A DNA stretch of 64,000 bases, taken from positions 1,302,001 to 1,366,000 of the forward strand of contig OZ242042.1 of the NCBI GenBank assembly GCA_965204905.1, written 5' to 3'. Source of the stretch: Bin87 sp965204905 (GTDB lineage: Bacteria > Chloroflexota > Dehalococcoidia > Lucifugimonadales > UBA3495). Below, piece after piece: positions 32,061 to 41,027 of this stretch. The number at the start of each line of letters is the position of its first letter. The stretch's first letter is position 1. The notes beneath the pieces were generated by a model. It saw only the letters and a program-made list of their open reading frames with translations, was not told where the DNA came from and ran no database searches. Position numbers and translations under genes: made by a program.

Positions 32061-33905
32061 ATGAGCGTTATACCTTTGCTCGACGAAAAATTCGACGGCA
32101 CCCCGTCAACCGCATCGCCCGTCTCCATCCAACTCCAGGGCGACCGCACCCGCCGCGTAATGATGGTACAACCGGCCTCCGCCGGCGGCAATTTTGAGTA
32201 CATCGCCATTCCCCGTCAGGGTATGTTGTTCCTGTCCGGAGCGCTTGCTCAGTGGGAAGGCCCCTACGTGTATGAGCGCGACATCTGGTTCGAGGACCGC
32301 CTGGGCCGCATGGACCCCGACCGGGACCTGGACGGCGTGGACATCCTGATGATCACATCCCTGATCAACGAGACGCCGCGCGCATACGAAATCGCCCGCC
32401 AGGCCCGCGAGTTCCACCCCGGTCTCGTCATCCTCGGCGGCGGCCCCCAGATGAGTCCCCTGGCTGAAGAAGCCTTTGCCCGGGGCGGTTTCGACGTTAT
32501 CGTCAACCGCGAAGGCGAGGACATCATCGGGCAACTGTGCGACATACTCCTCACCTGGCGCGACGACCGCAAGTACCAATACCTGGAGCGCGTCGCCGGC
32601 ATCTCATACATGCAGGACGGACACCTGGTCGTTACCCGTCGCAAGGGTCTGGTATCTCCGGACTTTGTGGAACTGCCCGATTTCCGCTCCATCCGAGGGC
32701 TTTCCCCGGGCAATCCTATGGCTGGGGCCGTGCTGGAAACCGTGCGCGGCTGCACTGAAAACTGTTCCTATTGCCAGGTTATCCAGCAATTCCTGGGCTA
32801 TCGCCTCATCAGCCGGGAAACCGAGTTCAAGCGATTGGAGCAGCTGGAGGATCTGGCCGCCGATGGCCTGATTCACACCGGGCGCAACGGCAAGTTCAAC
32901 GTTTTCATTTCCGACGACCTGCATACGCCTCCCCTTCGGGCGGTCAAGTTCCGCAACGAGCGTCTGGAGCGACTCCAGGGTTGGCAGGGTAGAACCGACT
33001 CCATGAACATGATCTGTCAGGCCCGGGCGGAGATCGGACAGGATGACGAACTGGCCGACGCCCTGATGGCTGCCAACATCAAGATGCTCTACCTCGGCGT
33101 GGAATCCAATAACGCCGAAAGCCTGGCCGCCGTGCGCAAACGGCAGGAACCCGGTCAGATGGAACGAGACCTGGTTCACCTCAACGAAAAGGGCTTTTCC
33201 GTAGTCGCCATGACCATCATCGGCCTGCCCTACGATACCGAGGAGTCCATTATGACCCTCGCCGACTGGGTGACCCAGCACAGTCGCTACCAAACGGCCA
33301 ACCTGCTGACGCCTTTGCCGGCAACCTCCAACTGGAGCCTGAAGCCCCTGAACGGCGACGGCCAACCGTTGCAGGAAGGGGAAATGCGCCCCTACGAGCT
33401 CTACACTGGTCGCCAATTTGTCCACGAGGACGAACGTTGGAATATGGCCGAGAGCCGGGATCTGTTCGACAAGTACAATTCCAAGCTCACTTCCATTGAC
33501 GCTCTTTACGGGCGCATCTTCCGCATCCTGGGCAACTACCGAATGCGCCAGGCCCGCAGCGTGCAGGACCTGTCCGAGACCACCGAGACCATGCGTACCT
33601 GGTCGCACCAGGTTCAGCAGGCCGGCAAGGAGTTTGAGGAGAACATCCACGCCAAGGTCACCGAAATGTCCGATACTCTCCGCTCCGTGAGCCAGCCCCT
33701 TTCCAACATGGGAGCCGACTTCATGGACAACCTGCGGACGCGCATCAACGAGACTTCCGACGCTTTGCGCAACTACGCCGAACGCGCCGATACCGGCAGC
33801 AAGGACGTGGCCGCCGGGATCACCGTTCGGATCAGCGAAGTTACCGAAATGCTGAACGGAGTGCTCGACTCTCATCAGCGTCGCAACCCCAATCGGGCCG
33901 GTTAG
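32061..33905 (+). CDS. B12-binding radical SAM protein with helical C-terminal tail
   Basis: 614 residues from ATG 32061 (GGAG at 32046-32049). Residues ~30-150 form the cobalamin-binding Rossmann-like domain (VMMVQPASAGGNFEYIAIP, LVILGGGPQMSPL). The radical SAM cluster motif is RGCTENCSYCQV (CxxxCxxC), and NIKMLYLGVESNNAESL lies in the barrel. The last ~115 residues form a long amphipathic helix with heptad-like repeats (LSETTETMRTW, VTEMSDTLRSV, INETSDALRNY), unusual for this class. It is followed by fabF after one base. Substrate unknown; a lipid or membrane-associated methylation or radical reaction is inferred. Confidence 0.82.
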   Translation: MSVIPLLDEKFDGTPSTASPVSIQLQGDRTRRVMMVQPASAGGNFEYIAIPRQGMLFLSGALAQWEGPYVYERDIWFEDRLGRMDPDRDLDGVDILMITSLINETPRAYEIARQAREFHPGLVILGGGPQMSPLAEEAFARGGFDVIVNREGEDIIGQLCDILLTWRDDRKYQYLERVAGISYMQDGHLVVTRRKGLVSPDFVELPDFRSIRGLSPGNPMAGAVLETVRGCTENCSYCQVIQQFLGYRLISRETEFKRLEQLEDLAADGLIHTGRNGKFNVFISDDLHTPPLRAVKFRNERLERLQGWQGRTDSMNMICQARAEIGQDDELADALMAANIKMLYLGVESNNAESLAAVRKRQEPGQMERDLVHLNEKGFSVVAMTIIGLPYDTEESIMTLADWVTQHSRYQTANLLTPLPATSNWSLKPLNGDGQPLQEGEMRPYELYTGRQFVHEDERWNMAESRDLFDKYNSKLTSIDALYGRIFRILGNYRMRQARSVQDLSETTETMRTWSHQVQQAGKEFEENIHAKVTEMSDTLRSVSQPLSNMGADFMDNLRTRINETSDALRNYAERADTGSKDVAAGITVRISEVTEMLNGVLDSHQRRNPNRAG

Positions 33906-33906
33906 G

Positions 33907-35166
33907 ATGACGGCCAACGGTTCTTCCGGTCAGCAGGTGGTGGTGACGGGCCTGGGTATGGTCAGCCCGTTGGGTCTCAACATTTCCGATAGTTGGGATG
34001 CCGTGGTTGGCGGCCAATCCGGCATCGACTACATCACCAGCTTCGACGCGGAAACGTTCGATACCCGTTTCGCTGCCGAGGTCAAGGGCTTTGACCCGGA
34101 AAACTACCTGGACCGGAAAGACGCCAGGCGTATGGATCGGTTCGCTCAGTTTGCCGCCGTGGCCGCGCAGGAAGCTTGCCGGCAGGCCGAACTGGAACCC
34201 CGCGAGATGGACCGATACAGCGTCCACGTCGTCATTGGCAGCGGTATTGGCGGCCTATCGACTCTAACCGAGCAGCACCGGGTGTTGCTAGAGCGCGGGC
34301 CGCGGCGGGTCTCTCCCTTCCTCATCCCCATGATGCTGGCCGATATGGGTTCCGCGCAGGTTTCGATGGTGACCGGAGCGATGGGCGCGAACTACTGCAT
34401 CACCTCGTCGTGCAGCAGCGGCGCCGACGCCATCGGCGCCGGTTGGGAACTCATCAGCAACGGCGGCGCCGACGTTGTACTCGCCGGTGGGGCCGAGGCG
34501 CCGATAACCCCCCTGGGCGTGGCGGGATTCAACGCCCTGCGCGCCCTGTCCCGCCAGAACGACCATCCCCAACGCGCCAGCCAACCCTTCAACCGGACCC
34601 GCGACGGTTTCGTGCTGGCCGAGGGCGCGGCGGTACTGGTCCTGGAAAGCGCCGACCACGCGGCTGCCAGAGGAGCCGAGCCGCTGGCCGAACTGCGCGG
34701 TTACGCCGCTACCAGCGACTCGCATCACCTCACTGAGCCGAACCCCACCGGCCAGAGCGCTGCCGCCGCCGTGACCGCCGCCCTGGACGCCGCGCAACTT
34801 TCGCCCGCCGACGTTGACTATCTCAATGCCCATGGCACCTCGACTCCCCTGAACGACTGGCACGAAACAAAGGCGTTGAAGCTGGCTTTGGGCGACCAGG
34901 CGTACCGCATCCCGGTCAGCAGCACCAAGAGCATGACCGGGCATCTGCTGGGAGCCGGTGGCGCGCTCGAAGCCGCCCTGTGCACCGTCGCCCTCGGCAA
35001 CGGGATTATGCCCCCGACCATCAACCTGGACGATCCCGACGACGAATGCGATCTTGACTACGTGCCCAACGCCGCGCGTCCGGCCGATCTAAGCGTCGTG
35101 CTGAGCAACTCTTTCGGGTTCGGCGGGCACAATTCGGTGATAGTCCTGACGCGCGCCGGCTTGTGA
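33907..35166 (+). CDS. fabF: beta-ketoacyl-ACP synthase II, copy 1
   Basis: Condensing enzyme of fatty-acid elongation, 419 residues. Catalytic triad: C169 in CITSSCSSGADA, H309 in LNAHGTSTPLND and H346 in STKSMTGHLLGAGGA, with K341. The nucleophile context is SSCSSGA rather than the usual TACATGA. It starts one base after the radical SAM stop and overlaps recJ by 4 bases, so all three may be co-expressed. A second KAS II gene lies at 47191. Confidence 0.92.
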   Translation: MTANGSSGQQVVVTGLGMVSPLGLNISDSWDAVVGGQSGIDYITSFDAETFDTRFAAEVKGFDPENYLDRKDARRMDRFAQFAAVAAQEACRQAELEPREMDRYSVHVVIGSGIGGLSTLTEQHRVLLERGPRRVSPFLIPMMLADMGSAQVSMVTGAMGANYCITSSCSSGADAIGAGWELISNGGADVVLAGGAEAPITPLGVAGFNALRALSRQNDHPQRASQPFNRTRDGFVLAEGAAVLVLESADHAAARGAEPLAELRGYAATSDSHHLTEPNPTGQSAAAAVTAALDAAQLSPADVDYLNAHGTSTPLNDWHETKALKLALGDQAYRIPVSSTKSMTGHLLGAGGALEAALCTVALGNGIMPPTINLDDPDDECDLDYVPNAARPADLSVVLSNSFGFGGHNSVIVLTRAGL

Positions 35167-36860
35167 CAACGCAGCCGACGAGTCCGCCTCCGAAACGGTG
35201 GCTCCCGCCCCCTCCGGCGGATGGGCACAGGTTGCCCCCCGACCTGCCCGCGCCCGCCGTTCAGTTGCTCCTGTCCCGCGGCATAGGAACGCGCCGCGCT
35301 CTTGAGCAATTTCTCGACCCGGCCGGGCTGCCGCACTCACCCAACTTGCTGGCCGGCATCGACGCGGCGCTGCCCCGGTTGGCCGCCGCCGCCCGTGCCG
35401 GCGAGACGGTAGCGGTGTTCGGTGACTTTGACGTTGACGGCATCACCGGAACCGCCATACTGACCGAGACCCTGAACCGGCTCGGCGCGAACGTCATTCC
35501 GTATTTACCGCATCCGGTGAATGAAGGGCATGGGATGACGCCCACCGCTGTGGAGCGATTGGTTGGCCAGGGAGCGACCCTCATCGTGACGGTTGATTGC
35601 GGAGTCAGCGACGCCGACGAAATCGCTAATGCCATGCGGTCCGGCTCCGACGTCATCATCACCGACCACCATACTCCGCCTGAACGCAAGCCTGATGCTC
35701 TGGCCATCGTGAACCCCCGGATGCCGGGCAACGTGTACCCTTTTCCCGAGCTTTGCGGAGCCGGCATCGCCTACAAGCTGGCTGGCGCCTTGCTCGATTA
35801 CGTGGGTCAAGCCGGGGATCCGTCGCTGCTGGAGTTGGCCGCCCTCGGCACTGTGGCCGATCTGGTTCCCCTGCGGGACGAGAATCGCTACCTCGTGCAG
35901 CGTGGATTGGAGACCCTGGGAGCAACCCGTCGACCCGGACTGCGCGCTCTGCTGCGGCGGGTCAACCTGGAAGGTCGCCAGGTCCGCGCCGAGGATGTCT
36001 CCTTTCGGATCGCTCCCCGCCTCAACGCATCGGGACGAATGGCTCACCCCGAAACCTCTCTGAAGTTGTTGCTGACTCAGGATGCGCGGGAAGCCGATAC
36101 CCTCGTCGCGCAGCTCGAAACCTACAATACTCAACGGCGTGAACTCACGGAGCGCGCTTGCGAAATCGCTGTTGACCGGATCCTGCATGAGGATGCGATT
36201 CCGGCCATCATTATTTCCAGAGACGATGCATACACACCCGGCATCAACGGCCTGATCGCCGGACGGCTGGCCGAAACCTTCAACCGTCCCGCCGTGGCCC
36301 TCGCCCGCGCCGATGCCGACTACCTGGTTGCCAGCGCCCGCAGTCCCGGCAACTTCAACCTCATCGAAGGCATATCACAGTGCCGCGACCTCCTCGTCCG
36401 CTATGGTGGACACGCTGCTGCCGCCGGATTCACGGTTCGCAATGACCAATTCGAGCGGGTAGCCCAACGTCTTCGGGAGATCGCCAAATCCGATATGGGG
36501 TTGTTTGAACCTGAACCAGTGCTGGAAATCCACGCCGAGGGTGCCCTGGACGAGTTGCTGAGTCCGCAACTGGCTGCGCTATGCGCGCAGCTGGAACCCT
36601 TTGGCAAGGACAACCCCACTCCCGTTTTCCTGACTCGTCGCGCGCAGGTGCTGAACTGGGGATACGTGGGCGCTCAGGGTCAGCACCTCAAGTTGAATGT
36701 GTCCAGCGGTGGGCGCACCGTGGATGCTTTGTCGTGGAACCATGGGGCCGACTGGGGTGAGTATCACGCCGTGGACCTGGTATTCCAACTCGCCGAGGAC
36801 AGGTATCGCGGTGAGAGCCGCACCTATCTCCGCATTGAGGATCTGCGGCCGGCGGTATAA
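35163..36860 (+). CDS. recJ: single-strand DNA exonuclease RecJ
   Basis: 565 residues. 5'-3' exonuclease of recombination and repair. DHH-domain motifs: VFGDFDVDGITGTA, VTVDCGVSD, ITDHHTPPE and LAALGTVADLVPL. The DHHA1 part has RYGGHAAAAGFTV. The OB-type C-terminal domain is present. Start GTG 35163 overlaps the fabF stop (GTGA). Length matches the family. Confidence 0.95.
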   Translation: MTTQPTSPPPKRWLPPPPADGHRLPPDLPAPAVQLLLSRGIGTRRALEQFLDPAGLPHSPNLLAGIDAALPRLAAAARAGETVAVFGDFDVDGITGTAILTETLNRLGANVIPYLPHPVNEGHGMTPTAVERLVGQGATLIVTVDCGVSDADEIANAMRSGSDVIITDHHTPPERKPDALAIVNPRMPGNVYPFPELCGAGIAYKLAGALLDYVGQAGDPSLLELAALGTVADLVPLRDENRYLVQRGLETLGATRRPGLRALLRRVNLEGRQVRAEDVSFRIAPRLNASGRMAHPETSLKLLLTQDAREADTLVAQLETYNTQRRELTERACEIAVDRILHEDAIPAIIISRDDAYTPGINGLIAGRLAETFNRPAVALARADADYLVASARSPGNFNLIEGISQCRDLLVRYGGHAAAAGFTVRNDQFERVAQRLREIAKSDMGLFEPEPVLEIHAEGALDELLSPQLAALCAQLEPFGKDNPTPVFLTRRAQVLNWGYVGAQGQHLKLNVSSGGRTVDALSWNHGADWGEYHAVDLVFQLAEDRYRGESRTYLRIEDLRPAV

Positions 36861-36861
36861 T
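36856..36861 (+). promoter_or_regulatory. -10 box before Uma2 copy 2
   Basis: TATAAT overlaps the recJ stop codon, about 35 bases before the next ATG. No clear -35 is visible, and the preceding sequence is GC-rich coding DNA. Confidence 0.35.
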
Positions 36862-36895
36862 TCGAGGCATCAGCGAGTAGCCGGAGGCGATCAAA

Positions 36896-37480
36896 ATGAC
36901 GCAACCCAAAGCAAAGCCGCGTACCAAGTTGACCAACGCGGACTATATGGCGATGACGCCGCCGGCGAACACGGGGCCGCGCTACCAACTTATCAACGGG
37001 GAGCTGATTCAGATGGCCGGAGCTAGTGACGCTCATCAAGTGTTCCTGATGTGGTTGTGCTCGGCACTGATGTCGCAGGTGTATGCTTTGGTCATAGGCG
37101 AAATCCGCATTGCCGCATACGACGTACACGTTGACCCTTTCAACACTTTCCAGCCCGACCTGCTGTACGTGTCCAACGAACGGCAACACATTTTCAACGT
37201 CGATGGCCGCGGCATTACCGGCGCGCCGGACGTGGTAGTGGAGATATTGTCTGAGTCCACCCGGCGGCGGGATCTCAGCGAGAAGTTGCCCGTTTATCTC
37301 AACGCCGGCGTCAAGGAAGTCTGGGTTGTCGATCTGGATGCCGCCACAGTGGCAATCCACTCTGGAGATGCCATGACTCCTGTGGCTGTGTTTGCCGCTG
37401 AGGATACACTGACCTCGGATGCGATGCCCGGTGTTGCAATTGAGTTGGCGCCAATTTTCGCACGCGCAGTTGGCGTGTAG
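36896..37480 (+). CDS. Uma2-family PD-(D/E)XK nuclease-like protein, copy 2
   Basis: 194 residues. Family elements are RYQLINGELIQM, FQPDLLYVS, GAPDVVVEILSEST (core acid) and RRDLSEKLPVYLNAGVKEVWVVD. It is clearly a paralogue of the gene at 5647, but divergent. The TAG stop lies within a dispersed palindrome (37477-37506), so the C-terminus is set by the repeat. Convergent with lgt. Function of the family is unknown. Confidence 0.85.
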   Translation: MTQPKAKPRTKLTNADYMAMTPPANTGPRYQLINGELIQMAGASDAHQVFLMWLCSALMSQVYALVIGEIRIAAYDVHVDPFNTFQPDLLYVSNERQHIFNVDGRGITGAPDVVVEILSESTRRRDLSEKLPVYLNAGVKEVWVVDLDAATVAIHSGDAMTPVAVFAAEDTLTSDAMPGVAIELAPIFARAVGV

Positions 37481-37506
37481 GGGCAGGTTTCAAACCTGCC
37501 CCTACG
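37477..37506. repeat. GTAGGGGC palindromic repeat, copy 4
   Basis: GTAGGGGCAGGTTT and AAACCTGCCCCTAC form a 14-bp inverted repeat around one base. It provides the stop codon of the Uma2 gene and separates it from the convergent lgt gene. Confidence 0.85.
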
Positions 37507-37507
37507 C

Positions 37508-38389
37508 TTAGTCCCGGCTCTGCGCAGGCCGCACCAGGCGCGCCCGGTAAATCAGCAGGGGAACCGTTACCAGCATTATCACCAGCGCCACCAGTTGCGC
37601 CTCGTTGAACCCGAAGACGTAGGTGTTCTGTTCTTCGCGCAGGAACGATATGAAGAACCGTCCTGCGGAGTAGCCGGCGAAGAACAGGGCGAACAGCATT
37701 CCCCGGGGCCGGATACGGTCCCGCATCAGCCAGAGCACTCCCGCCCAGATCAGGCAGAAGATCAGCTCGTAGGCCACCGCCGGATGCGAAGCGGGCCGGC
37801 CAAATCCGAAACTGTCCGGGTCCGTGTACACCCATCCCCACGGCAACTCCGTAAAACTAGACCAGTGCTCGCCGTTGATGACGTCGCCGATGCGTCCGAT
37901 GGCCAGCGCGATCAATAGGGCCGGGGACGCGATGTCGGCCAGGTGCGCTACGGAGGGGATTTGTGGGAATGGCCGATGCAGCCCCGTCCACCGCAGCCCG
38001 CCGTTGTCGCAGATTCGATGCAGCCACACGGCGTTGCGCATGGTGATGTAGATGGCGCCGCCGGCGAACCCGCCGAGATAAGCTCCGAAGATGGCGATGC
38101 CGCCGTTCCAGAACTGGACAATTCGCGCCGGATCGTACTGGTACACGTCGTCCCAGAAGTCGATCACGTGCAGCACGCGCGCGCCAATGATCCCGCCGAT
38201 GATGCACCAGGTGGACACCGAGAGTATAGCATCGCCATCCAGGCCGTCCTTGCGGCCCCAGCGCCAGGTGAGATAGACGGCGACGGCTACCGCGACGAAA
38301 GTAAAGAACCCGTGCCACGACAGTATGAATCCGGCGGTTCGGATGATGTCGGGGTCGAACGGTATGTTGATTACGGCGAGTATGTCCAT
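37508..38389 (-). CDS. lgt: prolipoprotein diacylglyceryl transferase
   Basis: 293 residues, polytopic. Attaches diacylglycerol to the lipobox Cys of prolipoproteins. The signature region reads AIGRIGDVINGEHWSSFTE, with Asp in place of the usual Asn of GRIGNFINGE. Other motifs are SWHGFFTFV, GGIAIFGAYLGGF and AGRFFISFLREEQNTYVF. Start ATG 38389. It precedes no related gene; ispE is transcribed towards it from 34 bases upstream. Confidence 0.93.
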   Translation of the reverse strand: MDILAVINIPFDPDIIRTAGFILSWHGFFTFVAVAVAVYLTWRWGRKDGLDGDAILSVSTWCIIGGIIGARVLHVIDFWDDVYQYDPARIVQFWNGGIAIFGAYLGGFAGGAIYITMRNAVWLHRICDNGGLRWTGLHRPFPQIPSVAHLADIASPALLIALAIGRIGDVINGEHWSSFTELPWGWVYTDPDSFGFGRPASHPAVAYELIFCLIWAGVLWLMRDRIRPRGMLFALFFAGYSAGRFFISFLREEQNTYVFGFNEAQLVALVIMLVTVPLLIYRARLVRPAQSRD

Positions 38390-38423
38390 GAAATCCGGTT
38401 CCCGGTAAATTTTGGCTTCAACA

Positions 38424-39299
38424 TTATACGGCGTGCGCCGGGTTTATCGTTCGTATCAGGTACGCGGTTGCGCCGGTATTCTGTAACGCTGCCGCAACTT
38501 TCACCTGTTCGGTTTCGTCTGACGGCATACAGAAAAACGCGGGCCCGGCTCCCGAGAGGCAAGGGGGGAACTTGGTTACTGCCGCCACTCTTTCCCATAC
38601 GTCGTTGAGACCCGGAAAGATCTCTAACGCCGCTCGCGTGAACACATTGCGGCAGGAGTTGCCGGTGAGGGTTGCAGTTGTAAGGACGGCTGAGTCGGCC
38701 AGCCGACGGGTTTGCGCTCCGTCGGAGTAGTCGTCCGGGGTCAACGCGCCATAGAGTGTCGGCGTTTTCCTGGAGATTGTTCCACCGGGCGCTACCAGCA
38801 ACAGGCGGGTGGTTGCTACCGCCGGCAGTTGCTTGAGTCGGTCGCCCCGGCCGGTTCCCAGCGCGGCCCCTCCCGCCAGCAGAAACGGCACGTCGGAGCC
38901 GAGGCTCGCTGCCACTGAAACCAGTTCCGCATCCGGCAGGTTCAATCCCCACAGTACATTCAGGCCGCGCAAGGCTGCCGCCGCGTCTGCCGAGCCGCCG
39001 CCAAGCCCGGCGGCCACCGGGATTCGTTTTTCAATCGTGATGTGGGCATTCGGCGCTATGCCCGCGTGCTTTGCCAAGGCAACGGCGGTATCCCAAACGA
39101 TGTTGGCGTCCCCGGATAGCGTTGGGTCATCGCAGGTAACGGTCAAGCCGTCCGCCGGCCGCAGCGTTATCGTGTCGGCCAGGTCAACCGTCTGCAGGAT
39201 GGTGGCTACTTCGTGATAGCCGTCATCCCGGCGCCCGATCACCTCCAGCGAAAGGTTGATCTTGGCGTATGCCGGCATGGACAGCGTATCGGCTGCCAT
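38424..39299 (-). CDS. ispE: 4-diphosphocytidyl-2-C-methyl-D-erythritol kinase
   Basis: GHMP kinase of the MEP isoprenoid pathway, about 291 residues. Motif 1 is PAYAKINLSLEV, the ATP-binding loop is PVAAGLGGGSADAAAALRGL, and motif 3 is FPPCLSGAGPAFF. ATG 39299 overlaps the rsmA stop by one base (TGATG), the common rsmA-ispE coupling. A longer frame reaching 39356 is a read-back into rsmA. Confidence 0.93.
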   Translation of the reverse strand: MAADTLSMPAYAKINLSLEVIGRRDDGYHEVATILQTVDLADTITLRPADGLTVTCDDPTLSGDANIVWDTAVALAKHAGIAPNAHITIEKRIPVAAGLGGGSADAAAALRGLNVLWGLNLPDAELVSVAASLGSDVPFLLAGGAALGTGRGDRLKQLPAVATTRLLLVAPGGTISRKTPTLYGALTPDDYSDGAQTRRLADSAVLTTATLTGNSCRNVFTRAALEIFPGLNDVWERVAAVTKFPPCLSGAGPAFFCMPSDETEQVKVAAALQNTGATAYLIRTINPAHAV

Positions 39300-40141
39300 C
39301 AATTGGCCCTGCTGCGCGGCGCGTCCGGGGGCCAGACGGTATCGAGCTTGCCCCATTCGGCGATGGTAAGCGTCGCCGGCCGGCGCGTTTCGTCGATGCC
39401 GGCATTGTCCAGCGTCGCGCTCACCGCGTCTGCGGGCGCGCCCGTACCCTGGGCCAGCGAGTTGCGAAGCTGCTTGCGCGGCGCGGCGAACCCGGCCCGC
39501 ACCAACGCGAAAAACCTTGACACATCCCCAACCGGAACCGCTGGCTTGTCGAGAACGCTCAGCTTCACTACCGTGGACGCCACCTTGGGCGGTGGGCGAA
39601 AGGCGCGCGCCGGAACCTGCGCCACCACTGACGCTTTTGCGTAGAACTGCGTTGCCACCGACAGCAGCGTCATCGCTCCGGGCTTGGCGGTCATTGCCTC
39701 TCCAACCTCCCGCTGCACCATCACCACCATCAGCGTCGGCGGCGTATCCGATTCCAGGAACCGCCGCACTATGGGAGACGCCGCATAGTAAGGCAGGTTG
39801 GCGACCACCTTGTACGGATTCCTCAAGCCCGCCAGATCAGCGATTGCAATCGTCCGCGCGTCGCCGTGATGAACTTCAAGGTTTTCGGGCATCCCCATCC
39901 GGGCCGGCAACTCCGCGGCCAATCGTTGGTCTAATTCAACTACCACCACGCGCCCGGCCCGCTCCACCAGCCGGCGGGTCAGCACGCCGTTGCCTGGCCC
40001 GATTTCCAACACCGTATCCCCAATCGCAAGGTCGGCCGCCGCCACTATGCGGTTGGCGACCCTGGGGTCAACCAGAAAATGCTGCCCCAGCGATTTTCGC
40101 GGCCGGCGTTTGTTGATCAGCGTTGTGGGTTGGGCAGACAT
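39299..40141 (-). CDS. rsmA: 16S rRNA dimethyladenosine transferase
   Basis: 280 residues; dimethylates two adjacent adenosines near the 3' end of 16S rRNA. Motifs: KSLGQHFLVDPRVANRIV, VLEIGPGNGVLTRRL (SAM site), VVVVELDQRLA and VVANLPYYAASPIVRRFL (catalytic NLPY). I chose ATG 40141, where homology begins; an in-frame ATG at 40192 would add 17 residues towards the SRP RNA. It is coupled to ispE. Confidence 0.94.
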   Translation of the reverse strand: MSAQPTTLINKRRPRKSLGQHFLVDPRVANRIVAAADLAIGDTVLEIGPGNGVLTRRLVERAGRVVVVELDQRLAAELPARMGMPENLEVHHGDARTIAIADLAGLRNPYKVVANLPYYAASPIVRRFLESDTPPTLMVVMVQREVGEAMTAKPGAMTLLSVATQFYAKASVVAQVPARAFRPPPKVASTVVKLSVLDKPAVPVGDVSRFFALVRAGFAAPRKQLRNSLAQGTGAPADAVSATLDNAGIDETRRPATLTIAEWGKLDTVWPPDAPRSRAN

Positions 40142-40202
40142 AGAACGGAAAAAGTGGCCGAGCACCTCCCGTTGACTACAGCCTGGGGGCATATCGTCGG
40201 GA

Positions 40203-40424
40203 CTGGCTCAGGCCAGGCGCTCCCACGGCGCCCGCGGGACATCGCTTACCGTTGCTGCCGTCAAGCCCTGGCGGAGTTCACGAGCCTGCGCCGCGTGGGA
40301 CCCGGCCGTCAACGCCACTCCCTGGGAAATTGGCCCTTGCGCCTTGCCGAGGGGAGGAATTCCACCCCGCTGTGGCGGGTTGCGGGTATAGGGCACCGCC
40401 AGCTCCCCGTGTAGCACGACCACT
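40203..40424 (-). ncRNA. ffs: large bacterial signal recognition particle RNA
   Basis: On the minus strand the 5' part reads CACGGGGAGCTGGCGGTGCC, ACCCGCAACCCGCC and GAATTCCTCCCCTCGG, matching the Alu-domain core of the large bacterial SRP RNA. The S-domain follows: GTGAACTCCGCCAGGGC, TTGAC, GGCAGCAACGGTAAGC. This is the conserved CAGG...AGCAACGG asymmetric loop, with a UGAC tetraloop in place of GGAA. The 3' end (GCGCCTGGCCTGAG) pairs back with CTCGGC...GCGC. A promoter places the 5' end at about 40424. Ends are approximate. It scaffolds Ffh for co-translational membrane targeting. Confidence 0.88.
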
Positions 40425-40430
40425 GCAAAC

Positions 40431-40459
40431 ATGGTATGCGGGCATGGGCTGGGTGTCAA
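40431..40459 (-). promoter_or_regulatory. promoter of the SRP RNA gene
   Basis: On the minus strand TTGACA (40459-40454) and TACCAT (40436-40431) are separated by 17 bases. The predicted transcription start is an A at about 40424, agreeing with the start of the Alu domain. Confidence 0.75.
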
Positions 40460-41027
40460 ACGCCGGCGGCGCCGGGCGATTGTTCAGAGTTGGGGTACTC
40501 CGGTCACGGGGCAGACTGTTCTTGTGCGGAATGATGATTTGGGTCAGCGGGTGGTTTTGGGGTTCCTCCGATTTGAGCGATTGGGTTTTGGGATTTTTCG
40601 GTGTCAGGTTGGTGGTTCGGGTCGAGTGTCGGAGCACGGCCAACACTATTTTTTTGCAGAGTTTGCGTCCTAGATTTCCACGTGCTGGCCGTTGCCCCGC
40701 TCCGCCGGATTCCGGATCACGTCCGGAATGACGGTTTGAGGCGTTGGCCCTCGTGGGGCGGTGGTGACACCCGCCGGGTCCGGGAGCTTGGCCGGGGAAT
40801 AGACCGACTCTAGGCTCCTTGGGAACCATTTCTGCGATTTGTACCGACAGGCCGTTATCGACCCGAACCGTATGAACACCTCGCTATGTGTGTAGTTTGG
40901 CGAACGCCGCTGCATGCGATGCGGCGAACCTGACACAATCAGGATAGGACGTGGGTGCGTAGCGGCGAAATAGGCGGGGTGTCACAACCATTGTTCAAAG
41001 TTGGCGGGCGTTCCGGTACAGAGGCAG
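40460..41027. other. ~570-base intergenic region with repeats
   Basis: No frame here looks like a protein. It holds a diverged dispersed palindrome (40704-40735) and two imperfect copies of a ~40-base direct repeat (about 40478-40512 and 40990-41030) with the shared core ATTGTTCARAGTTGG. The rest shows no recognisable feature. Confidence 0.5.
40704..40735. repeat. dispersed GGATTCC-GGAATGACGG palindrome, diverged copy 4
   Basis: CCGGATTCCGGATCACGTCCGGAATGACGG keeps both GGATTCCGG and CCGGAATGACGG arms with a different loop. Intergenic. Confidence 0.65.

Noticed and set aside
32604..33917. 437-codon minus-strand frame opposite the radical SAM gene
   Set aside because: Antisense shadow; the plus strand has clear cluster-binding motifs and this frame has none.
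40252..40731. Plus-strand 159-codon frame in the rsmA-HigA gap
   Set aside because: It covers the SRP RNA gene and its promoter on the other strand and has no protein-like pattern.
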